Assembly: GCA_035555315.1 (NCBI GenBank)
Contig: DATMGU010000037.1
Coordinates: forward strand, 1 to 64,000
Length of the DNA stretch: 64,000 nucleotides
Direction of reading: 5' to 3'
Source of the DNA: DATMGU01 sp035555315
GTDB lineage: Bacteria; Pseudomonadota; Alphaproteobacteria; ATCC43930; CGMCC-115725
Under the pieces are notes generated by a model that ran no database searches, was not told where the DNA came from, and was given only the letters and a program-made list of their open reading frames with translations. Of this stretch, positions 52,866-62,519 are shown in pieces. The position numbers and the translations under genes are program-made. The stretch's first letter is position 1, and each line of letters starts with the position of its first letter.

Positions 52866-52938
52866 GGGGAGCGCCTTTTGTGGATCGATATAGTATCTTG
52901 CATGATGTTGCGCCGCAGCATTTTGAAATGGGTGTCCT

Positions 52939-54192
52939 ATGACCAAGATGACGGATGGACCTGTCGGGCACGGTTCAGGACATGCGGCCTCCGGCCGTCC
53001 TGGGGATCATCAACGCGCCGGCGGTGGGCGGGGCTGGCTGATTGTCTGCCTGCTGCTGCTGATCGGCGGGGGTACCGCCGGCTGGTACTATTTCATCCGG
53101 CCGTCCGAGATCGCCAAACCGGCGGCCGCGGCATTGAGTGGCCCGCCGCCTGTGCCGGTCGTCGCCGGTGTCGCCCAAGCCAGTGACGTCCCGATCTATC
53201 TGCGCGGCATCGGCGTGGTGCAGGCGTACAATACGGTCACGGTGAAGCCGCGGGTCGACGGGCAGCTGCAAAAGGTCGCCTTCACCGAAGGCCAGCACGT
53301 CAAGATCGGCGATGTTCTGGCGCAGATCGACCCGCGCCCCTTGCAAGCGCAACTTGCGCAGGTCACCGCGAGCAAGGCGCGCGACGAGGCGCTCCTGGCC
53401 AATGCCAAACTGGATCTCGATCGTTACAGCAGCCTCGCGAACCGCGAATACGCGTCGAAACAAAGCGTCGATACCCAGCGCGCGTTGGTCAATCAGTACG
53501 ACGCGACCGTCAAGAACGACCAGGCGCAGATCGACTATGCCCAGGTGCAATTGGGCTATACGACGATCACCTCGCCGATCGACGGCGTCACCGGTATCCG
53601 GGCCGTGGATGAAGGCAATATCGTGCACGCGACCGATACCACGGGTCTTGTCGTCTTGGCTCAGCTGCAGCCGATCTCGGTGATCTTCACGCTGCCGGAA
53701 GATAATGTGACCACGATCAAGCGTCAGCTTGCGGCCGGTCGGACGCTGACGGTTTCCGCGTTAAGCAGCGACAACAAGGAATCCCTGGGCGAAGGGACCC
53801 TGTCGCTCATCGACAACCAAATCGACCAGACGACCGGCACGATCCGTATCAAGGCGACGTTTCCGAACAAGAGCGAAATCCTGTGGCCCGGCGAATTCGT
53901 CAATGCCCGCCTGTTGTTGCAGACCCGGCCGCAGGCGGTGACGGTGCCGGATGCGGTCGTGCAGCGCGGCCCCCAGGGCACCTTCGCCTATGTCATCAAA
54001 CCCGATCAGACCGTCGAAATGCGCCCGATCACGGTCGGACAGATCGATGGTGGCGTGGCATTGATCGAATCCGGCATCGCCGCCAACGAGCAGGTCGTCG
54101 TCGACGGCCAGTACAAGCTGCGGAACGGCATCAAAGTTGCTGCGACCACGCCGTCGCCACAACCCGCTAAGCAAGCGAGTGCCGCCCCATGA
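52939..54192 (+). CDS. RND efflux periplasmic adaptor (MdtA-like)
   Basis: A 417-residue HlyD/MFP adaptor. It has an N-terminal membrane anchor (GWLIVCLLLLIGGGTAGWYY), then the lipoyl/beta-barrel halves (VTVKPRVDGQLQKVAFTEGQ and SPIDGVTGIRAVDEGNIV), an alpha-hairpin between them, and a C-terminal membrane-proximal domain (VPDAVVQRGPQGTFAYVI). The segment IYLRGIGVVQAYNTVTV is typical of the MdtA subgroup. Its stop overlaps the pump start (ATGA). It connects the inner-membrane pump to an outer-membrane channel not encoded here. Confidence 0.93.
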   Translation: MTKMTDGPVGHGSGHAASGRPGDHQRAGGGRGWLIVCLLLLIGGGTAGWYYFIRPSEIAKPAAAALSGPPPVPVVAGVAQASDVPIYLRGIGVVQAYNTVTVKPRVDGQLQKVAFTEGQHVKIGDVLAQIDPRPLQAQLAQVTASKARDEALLANAKLDLDRYSSLANREYASKQSVDTQRALVNQYDATVKNDQAQIDYAQVQLGYTTITSPIDGVTGIRAVDEGNIVHATDTTGLVVLAQLQPISVIFTLPEDNVTTIKRQLAAGRTLTVSALSSDNKESLGEGTLSLIDNQIDQTTGTIRIKATFPNKSEILWPGEFVNARLLLQTRPQAVTVPDAVVQRGPQGTFAYVIKPDQTVEMRPITVGQIDGGVALIESGIAANEQVVVDGQYKLRNGIKVAATTPSPQPAKQASAAP

Positions 54193-57100
54193 GCATCTCC
54201 GCTCCGTTCATCAAGCGGCCGATCGCGACGTCGCTGCTCATGGCGGCGGTGTTTCTGGTGGGCGTGGTGGCTTATCCGCTGCTGCCCGTGGCGCCGTTGC
54301 CACAGGTTGATTTCCCGACCATTTCGGTGTCGGCCCAGTTGCCGGGCGCCGACCCGCAGACCATGGCCTCGTCGGTGGCGACACCGTTGGAGCGGCAATT
54401 CTCTCAGATCGCGGGTGTGGCGCAGCTTACCTCGACGAGCGCGCTGGGCGTCGCCTCGATCACCATCCAGTTCGATCTCAACCGCAACATCGATGGAGCC
54501 GCGCAGGACGTATCGGCGGCGATCAACGCCGCAGGCGGTCAGCTGCCGAAGAACCTGCCCAGCCCGCCGACCTATCGAAAGGTCAATCCGGCGGATTCGC
54601 CGGTCCTTTTATTGGCTGTGCAGTCTGAATCGCTGCCGATCACCGATGTCGATAATTATGCCGATACCGTGATCGCGCAGCAGCTTTCCCAGATTTCCGG
54701 CGTCGCCCAGGTGCTGATCACCGGCGAGCAAAAGCCGGCGATCCGCGTGCAGGTCGATCCGGCGAAGCTCGCCTCGCGCGGCCTGTCGCTCGAGGATGTC
54801 CGGACCGCCTTGACCAACGCGACGGTGGATGCGCCCAAGGGCAGCTTCGACGGGGCGCGGCAAAGCTTCACGATCTTCAATAACGATCAGCTTTTGAAGG
54901 GCTCGGAGTACAGGGACGTCGTCATCGCCTACAAGAATGGCGCGCCGGTCACGATCAAGGACATCGGCACGGCGATCGACGCGCCGGAAAACACGCGGCT
55001 TGCCGCCTGGCAGAATGGCAAGCGCGGCATCACGCTGCTGATCTTTCGGCAGCCCGGCGCTAACGTCATCGATGTCGTGTCGCGCATCAAGTCGGTTCTG
55101 CCGCGCCTTCAGGCGTCGATCCCGCCCTCCATCGAAGTGTCCATCCTGACGGACCGCACAACGACCATCACCGCGTCGGTAGACGATGTTCAATTCACCC
55201 TGATGCTGACCATCGGTCTCGTCGTGCTGGTCATCTTCAGTTTCCTGCGAAATTTCTGGGCGACCGTGATCCCCAGCGTAACCGTGCCGCTGGCGTTGCT
55301 CGGCACCTGTGCCCTTATGTATGCGGTGGGCTATAGCCTCGACAACCTGTCGCTGATGGGTCTCACCATCGCGGTTGGCTTCGTGGTCGACGATGCGATC
55401 GTCATGATCGAGAACATCGTGCGTCACGTGGAAGATGGCATGTCGCCGTTGGAAGCGGCCTATCAAGGTTCCTCGGAGGTCGGCTTTACCATCGTCTCGA
55501 TCAGCATCTCGCTGGTGGCGGTTTTCATCCCGCTGCTGCTGATGGGCGGCATCATCGGTCGCCTGTTCCGCGAATTCGCCGTCACGGTCACCATGACGAT
55601 CATGGTGTCGGCGTTCGTGTCGCTGACCCTGACGCCGATGATGTGCGCGCGGTTTCTCAAGAACTCGCATGGCGAGCAGCACGGCTGGGCCTATATGGCG
55701 GCCGAACGGTTCTTCGATGGCTTGCTGGCGTTGTATCGAACCGGCTTGGAATGGGTGCTGCGGCACCAGCGTATCACGCTCGCCACCCTGTTCCTGGCGA
55801 TCGGCGCCACCGGTTATCTCTATGTCGTCATCCCCAAGGGCTTCTTTCCGCAGCAGGATACTGGCCTCATCACCGGCTTTTCCGAAGGCGCCCAGGATAT
55901 TTCGTTCAAGGCGATGTCCGAACGGTCCCTGGCATTGGCGGAGGTCATTCGGGGTGATCCGGATATCAGTACCTTCTCGATGTCGGTCGGTGCGACCGGC
56001 GGGTCGCAGACGGTGAATGTCGGCCGGTTCTTCATCACCTTGAAGCCGCTCGAGCAACGGACGGCCGGCGCCGAACAGATCATCGCGCGCCTTCGGCCCA
56101 AGCTTGCCCAGGTACAAGGGGCGGCGCTGTATCTCCAGGCGGCACAGGATATCAATGTCGGAGGCCGGCCAAGCCGCACGCAGTACCAATACACGCTGCA
56201 GGATGCGAACCTGGACGAGCTCAACCATTGGGCGCCGATCATGCTGCAAAAGATGCAGCAGGTGCCGATCCTGCGCGACGTCGCGACCGACCAGCAGACC
56301 AACGGCGCCACCGTGACGATGACGATCGACCGGACGATGGCGTCACGCTTTGGCATTCTGCCGCAGCAGATCGACGATATCCTGTACGACGCTTTCGGCC
56401 AGCGGCAGGTCACGCAGTACTTTACCCAGTTGAACAGCTATCACGTCGTTCTCGAGGTCGATCCGGCCCTACAGACGGATCCGGCGACGCTTCAGAGGAT
56501 CTATGTCAAATCGCCACTGACCGGCACGCAGGTGCCGTTGAGCACCTTCGTGCATCTCGATACGACACCCGTCGCTTACCTATCGATCAGCCATCAGAGT
56601 CAGTTCCCCGCCGTCACCCTATCGTTCAATCTCGCGCAAGGGGCGGCGCTCGGCGACGCGGTGACCGCGGTCCAGCAAGTCGCGGCGCAAGTCGGCCTGC
56701 CCGGTTCCATCCAGGCGACGTTCCAGGGTAGCGCCCAGGCGTTCCAAGCGTCGCTGTCATCGACACCCCTGTTGGTCGCGGCGGCGATCGTCGCCGTCTA
56801 CATCATCCTGGGCATGCTGTACGAGAGTTACATCCACCCGATCACCATCCTGTCGACCTTGCCATCGGCGGGTGTCGGCGCGCTGCTGATCCTGTATCTG
56901 TTCCACTACGATCTCAGCATCATCGCGCTGATCGGCATCATCCTGCTGATCGGTATCGTCAAGAAGAACGCGATCATGATGATCGATTTCGCGCTCGAAG
57001 CGGAACGCAACCACGGCCTGAAACCCGAGGAATCGATCTATCAGGCCTGTATCCTGCGGTTTCGGCCCATCATGATGACGACGATGTGCGCGTTGCTGGG

Positions 57101-57347
57101 CGGCCTGCCCTTGATGCTCGGCACTGGTACCGGTTCGGAGATCCGCCGCCCGCTGGGCTTCGCCATGGTCGGTGGTCTGATCGTCAGCCAGATGCTGACG
57201 CTCTATACCACGCCGGTTGTGTACCTCTATATGGACCGGGTGAACCAATGGCTGGGACGGGTGCGCGGACGTGATTCCAACTCGACCGATCAGTCGCGGT
57301 TGCAACGCGCCCTGATGCCGAAATCCGCCGAAACGGCGGCCGAATAA
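54189..57347 (+). CDS. RND efflux pump permease (MdtB/MdtC-like)
   Basis: A 1052-residue HAE1-type RND transporter with the usual twelve transmembrane helices and two large periplasmic loops. The N-terminus ISAPFIKRPIATSLLMAAVF is typical, and the proton-relay Asp pair lies in VGFVVDDAIVMIENIVRH of helix 4. VKKNAIMMIDFALEAER marks helix 10. PLPQVDFPTISVSAQLPGAD is close to MdtB/MdtC. Substrates are likely drugs or bile-type amphiphiles by homology. It is coupled to the adaptor by a 4-base overlap. Confidence 0.95.
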   Translation: MSISAPFIKRPIATSLLMAAVFLVGVVAYPLLPVAPLPQVDFPTISVSAQLPGADPQTMASSVATPLERQFSQIAGVAQLTSTSALGVASITIQFDLNRNIDGAAQDVSAAINAAGGQLPKNLPSPPTYRKVNPADSPVLLLAVQSESLPITDVDNYADTVIAQQLSQISGVAQVLITGEQKPAIRVQVDPAKLASRGLSLEDVRTALTNATVDAPKGSFDGARQSFTIFNNDQLLKGSEYRDVVIAYKNGAPVTIKDIGTAIDAPENTRLAAWQNGKRGITLLIFRQPGANVIDVVSRIKSVLPRLQASIPPSIEVSILTDRTTTITASVDDVQFTLMLTIGLVVLVIFSFLRNFWATVIPSVTVPLALLGTCALMYAVGYSLDNLSLMGLTIAVGFVVDDAIVMIENIVRHVEDGMSPLEAAYQGSSEVGFTIVSISISLVAVFIPLLLMGGIIGRLFREFAVTVTMTIMVSAFVSLTLTPMMCARFLKNSHGEQHGWAYMAAERFFDGLLALYRTGLEWVLRHQRITLATLFLAIGATGYLYVVIPKGFFPQQDTGLITGFSEGAQDISFKAMSERSLALAEVIRGDPDISTFSMSVGATGGSQTVNVGRFFITLKPLEQRTAGAEQIIARLRPKLAQVQGAALYLQAAQDINVGGRPSRTQYQYTLQDANLDELNHWAPIMLQKMQQVPILRDVATDQQTNGATVTMTIDRTMASRFGILPQQIDDILYDAFGQRQVTQYFTQLNSYHVVLEVDPALQTDPATLQRIYVKSPLTGTQVPLSTFVHLDTTPVAYLSISHQSQFPAVTLSFNLAQGAALGDAVTAVQQVAAQVGLPGSIQATFQGSAQAFQASLSSTPLLVAAAIVAVYIILGMLYESYIHPITILSTLPSAGVGALLILYLFHYDLSIIALIGIILLIGIVKKNAIMMIDFALEAERNHGLKPEESIYQACILRFRPIMMTTMCALLGGLPLMLGTGTGSEIRRPLGFAMVGGLIVSQMLTLYTTPVVYLYMDRVNQWLGRVRGRDSNSTDQSRLQRALMPKSAETAAE

Positions 57348-57360
57348 TCCCAAGAGACTT

Positions 57361-57381
57361 CGGCCGCCGGTTGGGCGGCCG
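57361..57381. terminator. hairpin between the RND pump and the histidine kinase
   Basis: CGGCCGCC-GGTTG-GGCGGCCG is a perfect 8-bp stem between convergent genes. No T tract follows on either strand, so its terminator role is tentative; it could serve both strands. Confidence 0.45.
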
Positions 57382-57387
57382 CTCGCT

Positions 57388-58830
57388 CTATCGCGGTAGC
57401 CGTAGATGGGCGCGCAGGCCGCCCTGCGGCGAGGTTTCCAGAATCAGTTCGCCGCCATGGCTGCGCACGATGTCGCGGGCGATGGTAAGGCCGAGGCCGA
57501 CGCCGCCGGTCTGCAGGTTGCGAGATCGCTCCAGGCGGAAAAACGGCCGAAACACAGCCTCGCGCATGGCTTCCGGGATGCCCGGCCCGTCATCGTCTAT
57601 GATCACGGCGACGCCGTTGCGCCGATCGAGAACGGCGACCCAAACATGCCCGCCGTAGCGACCGGCATTGCCGATCAGGTTCATGAGGCAGCGGCGCAGC
57701 CCATCCGGCCGCACCGCGAAGGGCAGCTCGTTCGGTCCGCTCAGGCTGACTTGCGTTCCGTCGCGGCGCGCATTGGCAACCGCGTCCTCCACTAACTCGA
57801 TGAGGTCGGTCTCGCGCGGTGATTCCGCATCGGCACCCCGGGCGAAATCGAGATAGCCCTCGACCATCTGCTGCATCTCGGCCACGTCGGATTTCAGTTC
57901 GGCGACCTCGATCTGCTCGCCCAGCAGTTCGAGTTCCAATTTCATGCGGGTCAGCGGCGTGCGCAGGTCGTGCGACACGCCGGCCAGCATTTCGGTCCGT
58001 TGGCTGATCTGCCGTTGAATGCGTTCGCGCATCACCAGAAAGGCCGCGGCGGTCTGGCGTACTTCGGCGGCACCCTCGGGCTTGAAGTTCGGGACATCCT
58101 GTCCCTTGCCGAAAGCATCGGCGGCGATCGCCAGGCGGCGCAGCGACTTCACCTGATTGCGCATGAACCAGGTCGCCAAGGCGGTCATGAAGATCGCGGT
58201 ACCGAACATCCACATCAAAAAGATGTAGGTCGGCGACAGGAACAGGCGCTTGCGCGGGATGGTCACGTCCAGCACGCCGTCGGGTAAGGCCACGGCGACC
58301 TTGACGTCGCGGCTCTGGCTGCGCTCATCGATCTGGAACGGCCGATTGAGCCGATCGATCAGCGCCGCCTTCAGCTGCTCCTCGACCAGGGTTCCGGTCG
58401 GCGGGCGCGGCGTATCGGAAAGGGCGGCCCCCCGCCGAAACGCCAGGCCGAGATCGGTCGCCGTATTGGCGAAGGCGAGATAGATCGCCTGATCGCCGTC
58501 GCGGGGCAACAGGTGCCGGGTCTCTATCACCAATTCGATCTCTCCGGCGACGCTGCCCGACAACCGGCGCATCAGCGTGTCGACCAGGCGGTCGTAGAAC
58601 ACCGATGTCGCGACGGCCTGCACGACGATCAGCGGTGTGACCAGAATGACGACGGAACGGCCGAACAGAGTGCGCGGCAGGATGCGCTTCAGCCATCCCG
58701 GCCGCTTCGCATGACCGTCGATCCGGGCGGTGACGGGCCATTGGTCATCGGTCCGGGGATCCGGTGTCCTGGCCTGCCGGTCGGCGACCGTCGGCGGCCG
58801 CGCGGCGAGATCAATCGGGTTTGAGGACAT
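57388..58830 (-). CDS. sensor histidine kinase (EnvZ-like)
   Basis: A 480-residue inner-membrane kinase. The first transmembrane helix is near residues 55-77 (VVILVTPLIVVQAVATSVF) and the second near 205-225 (FLMWMFGTAIFMTALATWF), with a periplasmic domain between. A HAMP segment follows (LAIAADAFGKGQDVPNF), then the H-box AGVSHDLRTPLTRMKLELEL. The N-box (LMNLIGNAGRYG), DDDGPGIP G1-box and GGVGLGLTIARDI G2-box complete the ATPase domain. Its start overlaps the response regulator end by 20 bases. Confidence 0.95.
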   Translation of the reverse strand: MSSNPIDLAARPPTVADRQARTPDPRTDDQWPVTARIDGHAKRPGWLKRILPRTLFGRSVVILVTPLIVVQAVATSVFYDRLVDTLMRRLSGSVAGEIELVIETRHLLPRDGDQAIYLAFANTATDLGLAFRRGAALSDTPRPPTGTLVEEQLKAALIDRLNRPFQIDERSQSRDVKVAVALPDGVLDVTIPRKRLFLSPTYIFLMWMFGTAIFMTALATWFMRNQVKSLRRLAIAADAFGKGQDVPNFKPEGAAEVRQTAAAFLVMRERIQRQISQRTEMLAGVSHDLRTPLTRMKLELELLGEQIEVAELKSDVAEMQQMVEGYLDFARGADAESPRETDLIELVEDAVANARRDGTQVSLSGPNELPFAVRPDGLRRCLMNLIGNAGRYGGHVWVAVLDRRNGVAVIIDDDGPGIPEAMREAVFRPFFRLERSRNLQTGGVGLGLTIARDIVRSHGGELILETSPQGGLRAHLRLPR

Positions 58831-59548
58831 AACCGGTACCGCGCACCGTCTGAAGATAGCGAGGGAATTTCGGGTCGCGCTCGATCTTGCGCCGAAGCCG
58901 GGTCATTTGCACGTCGACTGTCCTGACGCCGCCGCTGACCTGGCCGCATTCCGACAGGTCCTCACGCGATACCGCCTCGCCGGCCCGGCGTGCCAGGGCG
59001 GTCAGCAAGGCCGCCTCGCCCGCGGTCAGATGCACCGGTGCCCCTGCCCGCATCAACTCGCCGCGGACCAGGTCGAACCGGCAGGTGCCGAGGCGGAGAA
59101 GCCGAGGCGGCTCCGGCGTCGCCGCCGGCACGCGGTTCAGGATGTTGCGGATCCGTAAGACCAGTTCGCGCGGCTCGAACGGCTTTACCAGGTAATCGTC
59201 GGCGCCGCTTTCGAGGCCGGTGATGCGGTCTCGCGCCTCGGCCATCGCCGTCAGCAACAGGATCGGCACGCGGTTGGTGCGGCGGATATCGCTCAGCAGC
59301 TCCACGCCGCTTTCGCCCGGCATCATCACGTCGAGGATGATGAGGTCGAAGGCGAAACCCTGCAGTCTGGCGCGCGCCTCACCGGCATCGGCCGCCTCGG
59401 TCACGCGGAAGCCGCTCTTCTGCAGATAGCGGTTCAGCACGCTGCGCAGCCGGCCGTCGTCATCGACCACCAGCAGATGCACCGGCTCCGCCTCGGCCAT
59501 AGGGGGGACGCCGGTGTCATCGGGGGCGGTTGGAATGGTCGTTGTCAT
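58811..59548 (-). CDS. OmpR family response regulator
   Basis: A 245-residue regulator. The receiver domain has the acidic pair in LLVVDDDGRLR, the phospho-acceptor Asp in FDLIILDVMMPGESG and Lys in DDYLVKPFEPRELVLR. The C-terminal winged helix (LTAGEAALLTALARRAGEA and VDVQMTRLRRKI) is of OmpR/PhoB type. It is translated with the kinase through a 20-base overlap and lies 13 bases after a MarR gene. Confidence 0.95.
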   Translation of the reverse strand: MTTTIPTAPDDTGVPPMAEAEPVHLLVVDDDGRLRSVLNRYLQKSGFRVTEAADAGEARARLQGFAFDLIILDVMMPGESGVELLSDIRRTNRVPILLLTAMAEARDRITGLESGADDYLVKPFEPRELVLRIRNILNRVPAATPEPPRLLRLGTCRFDLVRGELMRAGAPVHLTAGEAALLTALARRAGEAVSREDLSECGQVSGGVRTVDVQMTRLRRKIERDPKFPRYLQTVRGTGYVLKPD

Positions 59549-59561
59549 ATCTTGCGACGGC

Positions 59562-60065
59562 TTAATGGTTGCGAAGCTGGGCCGGCCGGTCGAACCGGCG
59601 GCGGTCGGTTTCAGTCGAAATGATGCCGAGCATCACCTTGCGGAACCCCTCGACCGCCTGGCCACCGGCCTCACGATAGGCGCGGGCCACAATCGCCCGC
59701 TGCTTTTCCGATAATTGTCGCTCCAATACAACACCTTGCTCGGTCAAGGTCAGCAAGCGCTGGCGCCGATCCCGTGCGCCCGGCTTCTGCACGATCAATT
59801 GCTGTTCGACCAACTGGCTCAAGACGCGGCTCAGGCTCTGTTTGGTGATCCGCAGGATGCTCAACAGGTTGCTGACCGTGGTCTGCGGATTGCGCCCGAC
59901 AAAGTGGATCACCCGGTGATGGGCACGGCCGAGACTGAGCTCCGCCAGGATCGCATCGGGCTCCGCGGTGAAATCCCGATAGGCGAAATACAGCAGTTCG
60001 ATGCCCTGGCGCAGCTCCTCTTCACGCAGGAACAGCAGGTTGGACGCGGCAGAAACGTCAGACAT
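59562..60065 (-). CDS. MarR family transcriptional regulator
   Basis: A 167-residue MarR-type regulator. The winged HTH is NPQTTVSNLLSILRITKQSL followed by SRVLSQLVEQQLI, with a wing in DRRQRLLTLTEQG. It is divergent from the aminotransferase gene; the 86-base gap contains two dyads at 60084-60123. The MarR-OmpR-EnvZ order is a recurring alphaproteobacterial unit. Effector unknown. Confidence 0.9.
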   Translation of the reverse strand: MSDVSAASNLLFLREEELRQGIELLYFAYRDFTAEPDAILAELSLGRAHHRVIHFVGRNPQTTVSNLLSILRITKQSLSRVLSQLVEQQLIVQKPGARDRRQRLLTLTEQGVVLERQLSEKQRAIVARAYREAGGQAVEGFRKVMLGIISTETDRRRFDRPAQLRNH

Positions 60066-60083
60066 GTTGACCTTGTTTCGGTT

Positions 60084-60123
60084 TAACGTTACAAAGATAT
60101 GGACTGAAGAGTAATTTAATTAC
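60084..60123. promoter_or_regulatory. two dyads between the MarR and aminotransferase genes
   Basis: TAACGTTA (60084-60091) is a perfect 8-bp palindrome and GTAATT-T-AATTAC (60111-60123) a perfect 6-bp dyad. Both lie between divergent start codons at 60065 and 60152, the usual position of MarR operators. Confidence 0.5.
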
Positions 60124-60151
60124 AATATCGACCTGTTATCGGAGAAGCCCC

Positions 60152-61051
60152 ATGTCCTTGCTGCCTTTCGACGATCGAGACGGCGTCATCTGGTTCGATG
60201 GCGCACTGGTTCCATGGCGCGACGCCAAGATACACGTCCTGAGCCACGGCCTGCATTATGGAAGCTGTGTGTTCGAAGGGGAACGGGCCTATGGCGGCGC
60301 GGTATTCAAGCTGACAGAGCACAGCAAGCGGCTGGTGACCAGCGCCCAATTGCTCGGCTTCGATCTGCCTTACACGGTCGAGGAGCTGGATCGGGCGACC
60401 GAGGCCGTCATCGCCGGCAACGGCATCGTCGACGGCTATGTGCGTCCGGTGGCCTGGCGCGGGTCGGAAATGATGGGCGTGTCGGCGCGTAACTCGAAAA
60501 TCCATACGGCGATCGCGACATGGCAGTGGCCGGCCTATTTCTCGCCCGAGGCGCGGATGCGCGGCATTCGGATGTGCGTCTCGAAATGGGCGCGGCCGGC
60601 GCCCAATACGGCGCCGACCGCGTCCAAGGCGGCCGGTCTCTATATGATCTGCACCCTGTCGAAGCACGCGGCGGAGAATGACGGCTATGACGATGCGCTG
60701 ATGCTCGACTGGCAGGGCCTGATCGCCGAGGCGACCGGCGCCAATGTGTTTCTGGTCATCGATGGCGAAGTCCACACACCGAAACCGGATGCATTTCTGG
60801 ACGGCATCACCCGCCGCACGGTCATCGATCTGGCGAGGGCCCATGGGCTGACCGTGGTGGAGCGGAGTATTCCGCCAGATGATCTGGCGCGGGTGTCGGA
60901 GGTGTTCATCACCGGTACCGCCGCCGAGGTGACCCCTGTGCGCGAGATCGGCCCGCATCACTATCAGCCCGGCCGGATCAGCCGGTTGATGATGGATGCC
61001 TATGACGCGCTGGTCCGGCAAAAGCCGCAGGTGAATGGCCGGGCAGCATGA
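60152..61051 (+). CDS. ilvE: branched-chain amino acid aminotransferase
   Basis: A 299-residue fold-type IV PLP enzyme. VLSHGLHYGSCVFEGERAY opens the domain, with active-site Lys in APTASKAAGLYMICTLSK. The EATGANVFLV PLP/phosphate loop and FITGTAAEVTPVREIG follow. It interconverts branched-chain keto acids and amino acids with glutamate. A close family of D-amino-acid or 4-amino-4-deoxychorismate enzymes exists, but length and motifs favour IlvE. Divergent from the MarR gene, its likely regulator. Confidence 0.92.
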   Translation: MSLLPFDDRDGVIWFDGALVPWRDAKIHVLSHGLHYGSCVFEGERAYGGAVFKLTEHSKRLVTSAQLLGFDLPYTVEELDRATEAVIAGNGIVDGYVRPVAWRGSEMMGVSARNSKIHTAIATWQWPAYFSPEARMRGIRMCVSKWARPAPNTAPTASKAAGLYMICTLSKHAAENDGYDDALMLDWQGLIAEATGANVFLVIDGEVHTPKPDAFLDGITRRTVIDLARAHGLTVVERSIPPDDLARVSEVFITGTAAEVTPVREIGPHHYQPGRISRLMMDAYDALVRQKPQVNGRAA

Positions 61052-61067
61052 GATTTCGCGGTTTGAG

Positions 61068-62312
61068 ATGTCGATGAGTGCTCGTCCTGTCGCGGTGATC
61101 GGTGGTGGGCCGGCCGGCCTGATGGCGGCCACGATGCTCAGCGAGCGGGGCCACCAGGTCACCGTGCTGGACGGGATGCCGACGGTCGGCCGCAAGTTCC
61201 TGCTGGCCGGCCGCGGTGGGCTCAACCTCACTCATAGCGAGACGTTGCCCGACTTCATCGGCCGCTATGGTGCCGCCGCCGGTTTCATCGAGCCGATGCT
61301 TGGCGAATTTTCCCCCGATGCCCTGCGGGCCTGGTGCGCCGAGCTCGGTGTCGAGACGTTCGTCGGCAGCAGCGGCCGGGTATTCCCCACCGGGCTCAAG
61401 GCATCGGGGTTGCTGCGGGCGTGGCTGCGGCATTTGGTGGGGCACGGTGTGCGGATCTTACCACGCCACCGCTGGCAGGGGTGGACCGAGGCCGGGGCGC
61501 TTCGCTTCGAGCGGCCGGCCGGTGGTGGTGAGGTCGAGATACTGGATCTTGCGCCGGATGCGACGGTCCTCGCTTTGGGCGGTGCCAGCTGGCCGCGGCT
61601 GGGTGCCGACGGCGGGTGGGTCCCGCTCTTGGCGGCGCGCGGTATCGCGATCAACCCGTTGCGCCCGGCCAATTGCGGGTTGAGCATCGCCTGGTCGGCG
61701 CATTTCCTGAGCCAGGCGGAAGGGCAGCCGCTGAAGCGGATCATCCTGCGCGTCGATGGACAGAATGCCGTGGGCGAACTCGTACTGACGCGCCACGGTA
61801 TCGAGGGTGGGGCGGTTTATGCCCTGACGGCCCAGGTGCGCGACGCGCTGGATCGGCAGGGCCAAGCGGTACTTTGGCTCGACCTCAAGCCCGACCTTAC
61901 CGAGGCGGAGATCGCCCGGCGGCTCAACCGCCCGCGCCGTGGCGACAGCCTGTCGAATCATCTGCGCAAGGCACTGCGCCTGGACAAGCCGGCGATCGCG
62001 CTGCTGCGCGAGCGGGTGCCCGACTTGCCGAACCTCGATCCGGCGTCGCTCGCCGGCGTCGTCAAACGCTTGGCGTTGCCGGTTACCGGGCTGTTCGGCC
62101 TGGAGCGAGCGATCTCGACGGCGGGCGGCATTCGGCTCGATGCGGTCGACGATCGGCTGATGCTGACGGCGCTGCCCGGCGTGTTCGTCGCCGGCGAAAT
62201 GCTGGATTGGGAGGCGCCGACCGGCGGCTATCTGCTGCAAGCGGCGTTCAGCACCGGACGGCGCGCGGCACTTGGAGCGGCGGCGTGGCTGCAGCAGAGT
62301 GCTGCCGCCTGA
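61068..62312 (+). CDS. TIGR03862 family flavoprotein (HI0933-like)
   Basis: A roughly 414-residue NAD(P)/FAD-dependent oxidoreductase. The dinucleotide loop is VAVIGGGPAGLMAATML. VGRKFLLAGRGGLNLTHSE is the signature of the HI0933/BaiN-like group, and GLFGLERAISTAGGI plus VAGEMLDWEAPTGGYLLQAA close the FAD domain. Biochemical function of the family is not established. ATG 61068 is used; 61035 and 61074 are in-frame alternatives. It follows ilvE by 16 bases. Confidence 0.87.
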   Translation: MSMSARPVAVIGGGPAGLMAATMLSERGHQVTVLDGMPTVGRKFLLAGRGGLNLTHSETLPDFIGRYGAAAGFIEPMLGEFSPDALRAWCAELGVETFVGSSGRVFPTGLKASGLLRAWLRHLVGHGVRILPRHRWQGWTEAGALRFERPAGGGEVEILDLAPDATVLALGGASWPRLGADGGWVPLLAARGIAINPLRPANCGLSIAWSAHFLSQAEGQPLKRIILRVDGQNAVGELVLTRHGIEGGAVYALTAQVRDALDRQGQAVLWLDLKPDLTEAEIARRLNRPRRGDSLSNHLRKALRLDKPAIALLRERVPDLPNLDPASLAGVVKRLALPVTGLFGLERAISTAGGIRLDAVDDRLMLTALPGVFVAGEMLDWEAPTGGYLLQAAFSTGRRAALGAAAWLQQSAAA

Positions 62313-62519
62313 GCATCCGTCGGAGCTAAGGTCGAAAAAAGTTATTTTGTTTTCGAAACGAACCGCCTAGAAGGGACAGGTGGTCTTCTGTCGGTACGAA
62401 TGAGGCATCGGCCTTGGAAGTCCCCCTATCTTTCGCCGGGTCGGTATGGTGCTCCTACTTCTCGTGTCTGCCGACGGTCCCAAACCTGCCGGAGCGTTCG
62501 TCGCGCCCGGTGGCGGCGG

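Noticed and set aside
54609..56249. A 546-codon minus-strand frame opposite the RND pump
   Set aside because: It is a shadow of the RND permease, with very Asp/Arg/His-rich composition and no recognisable fold.
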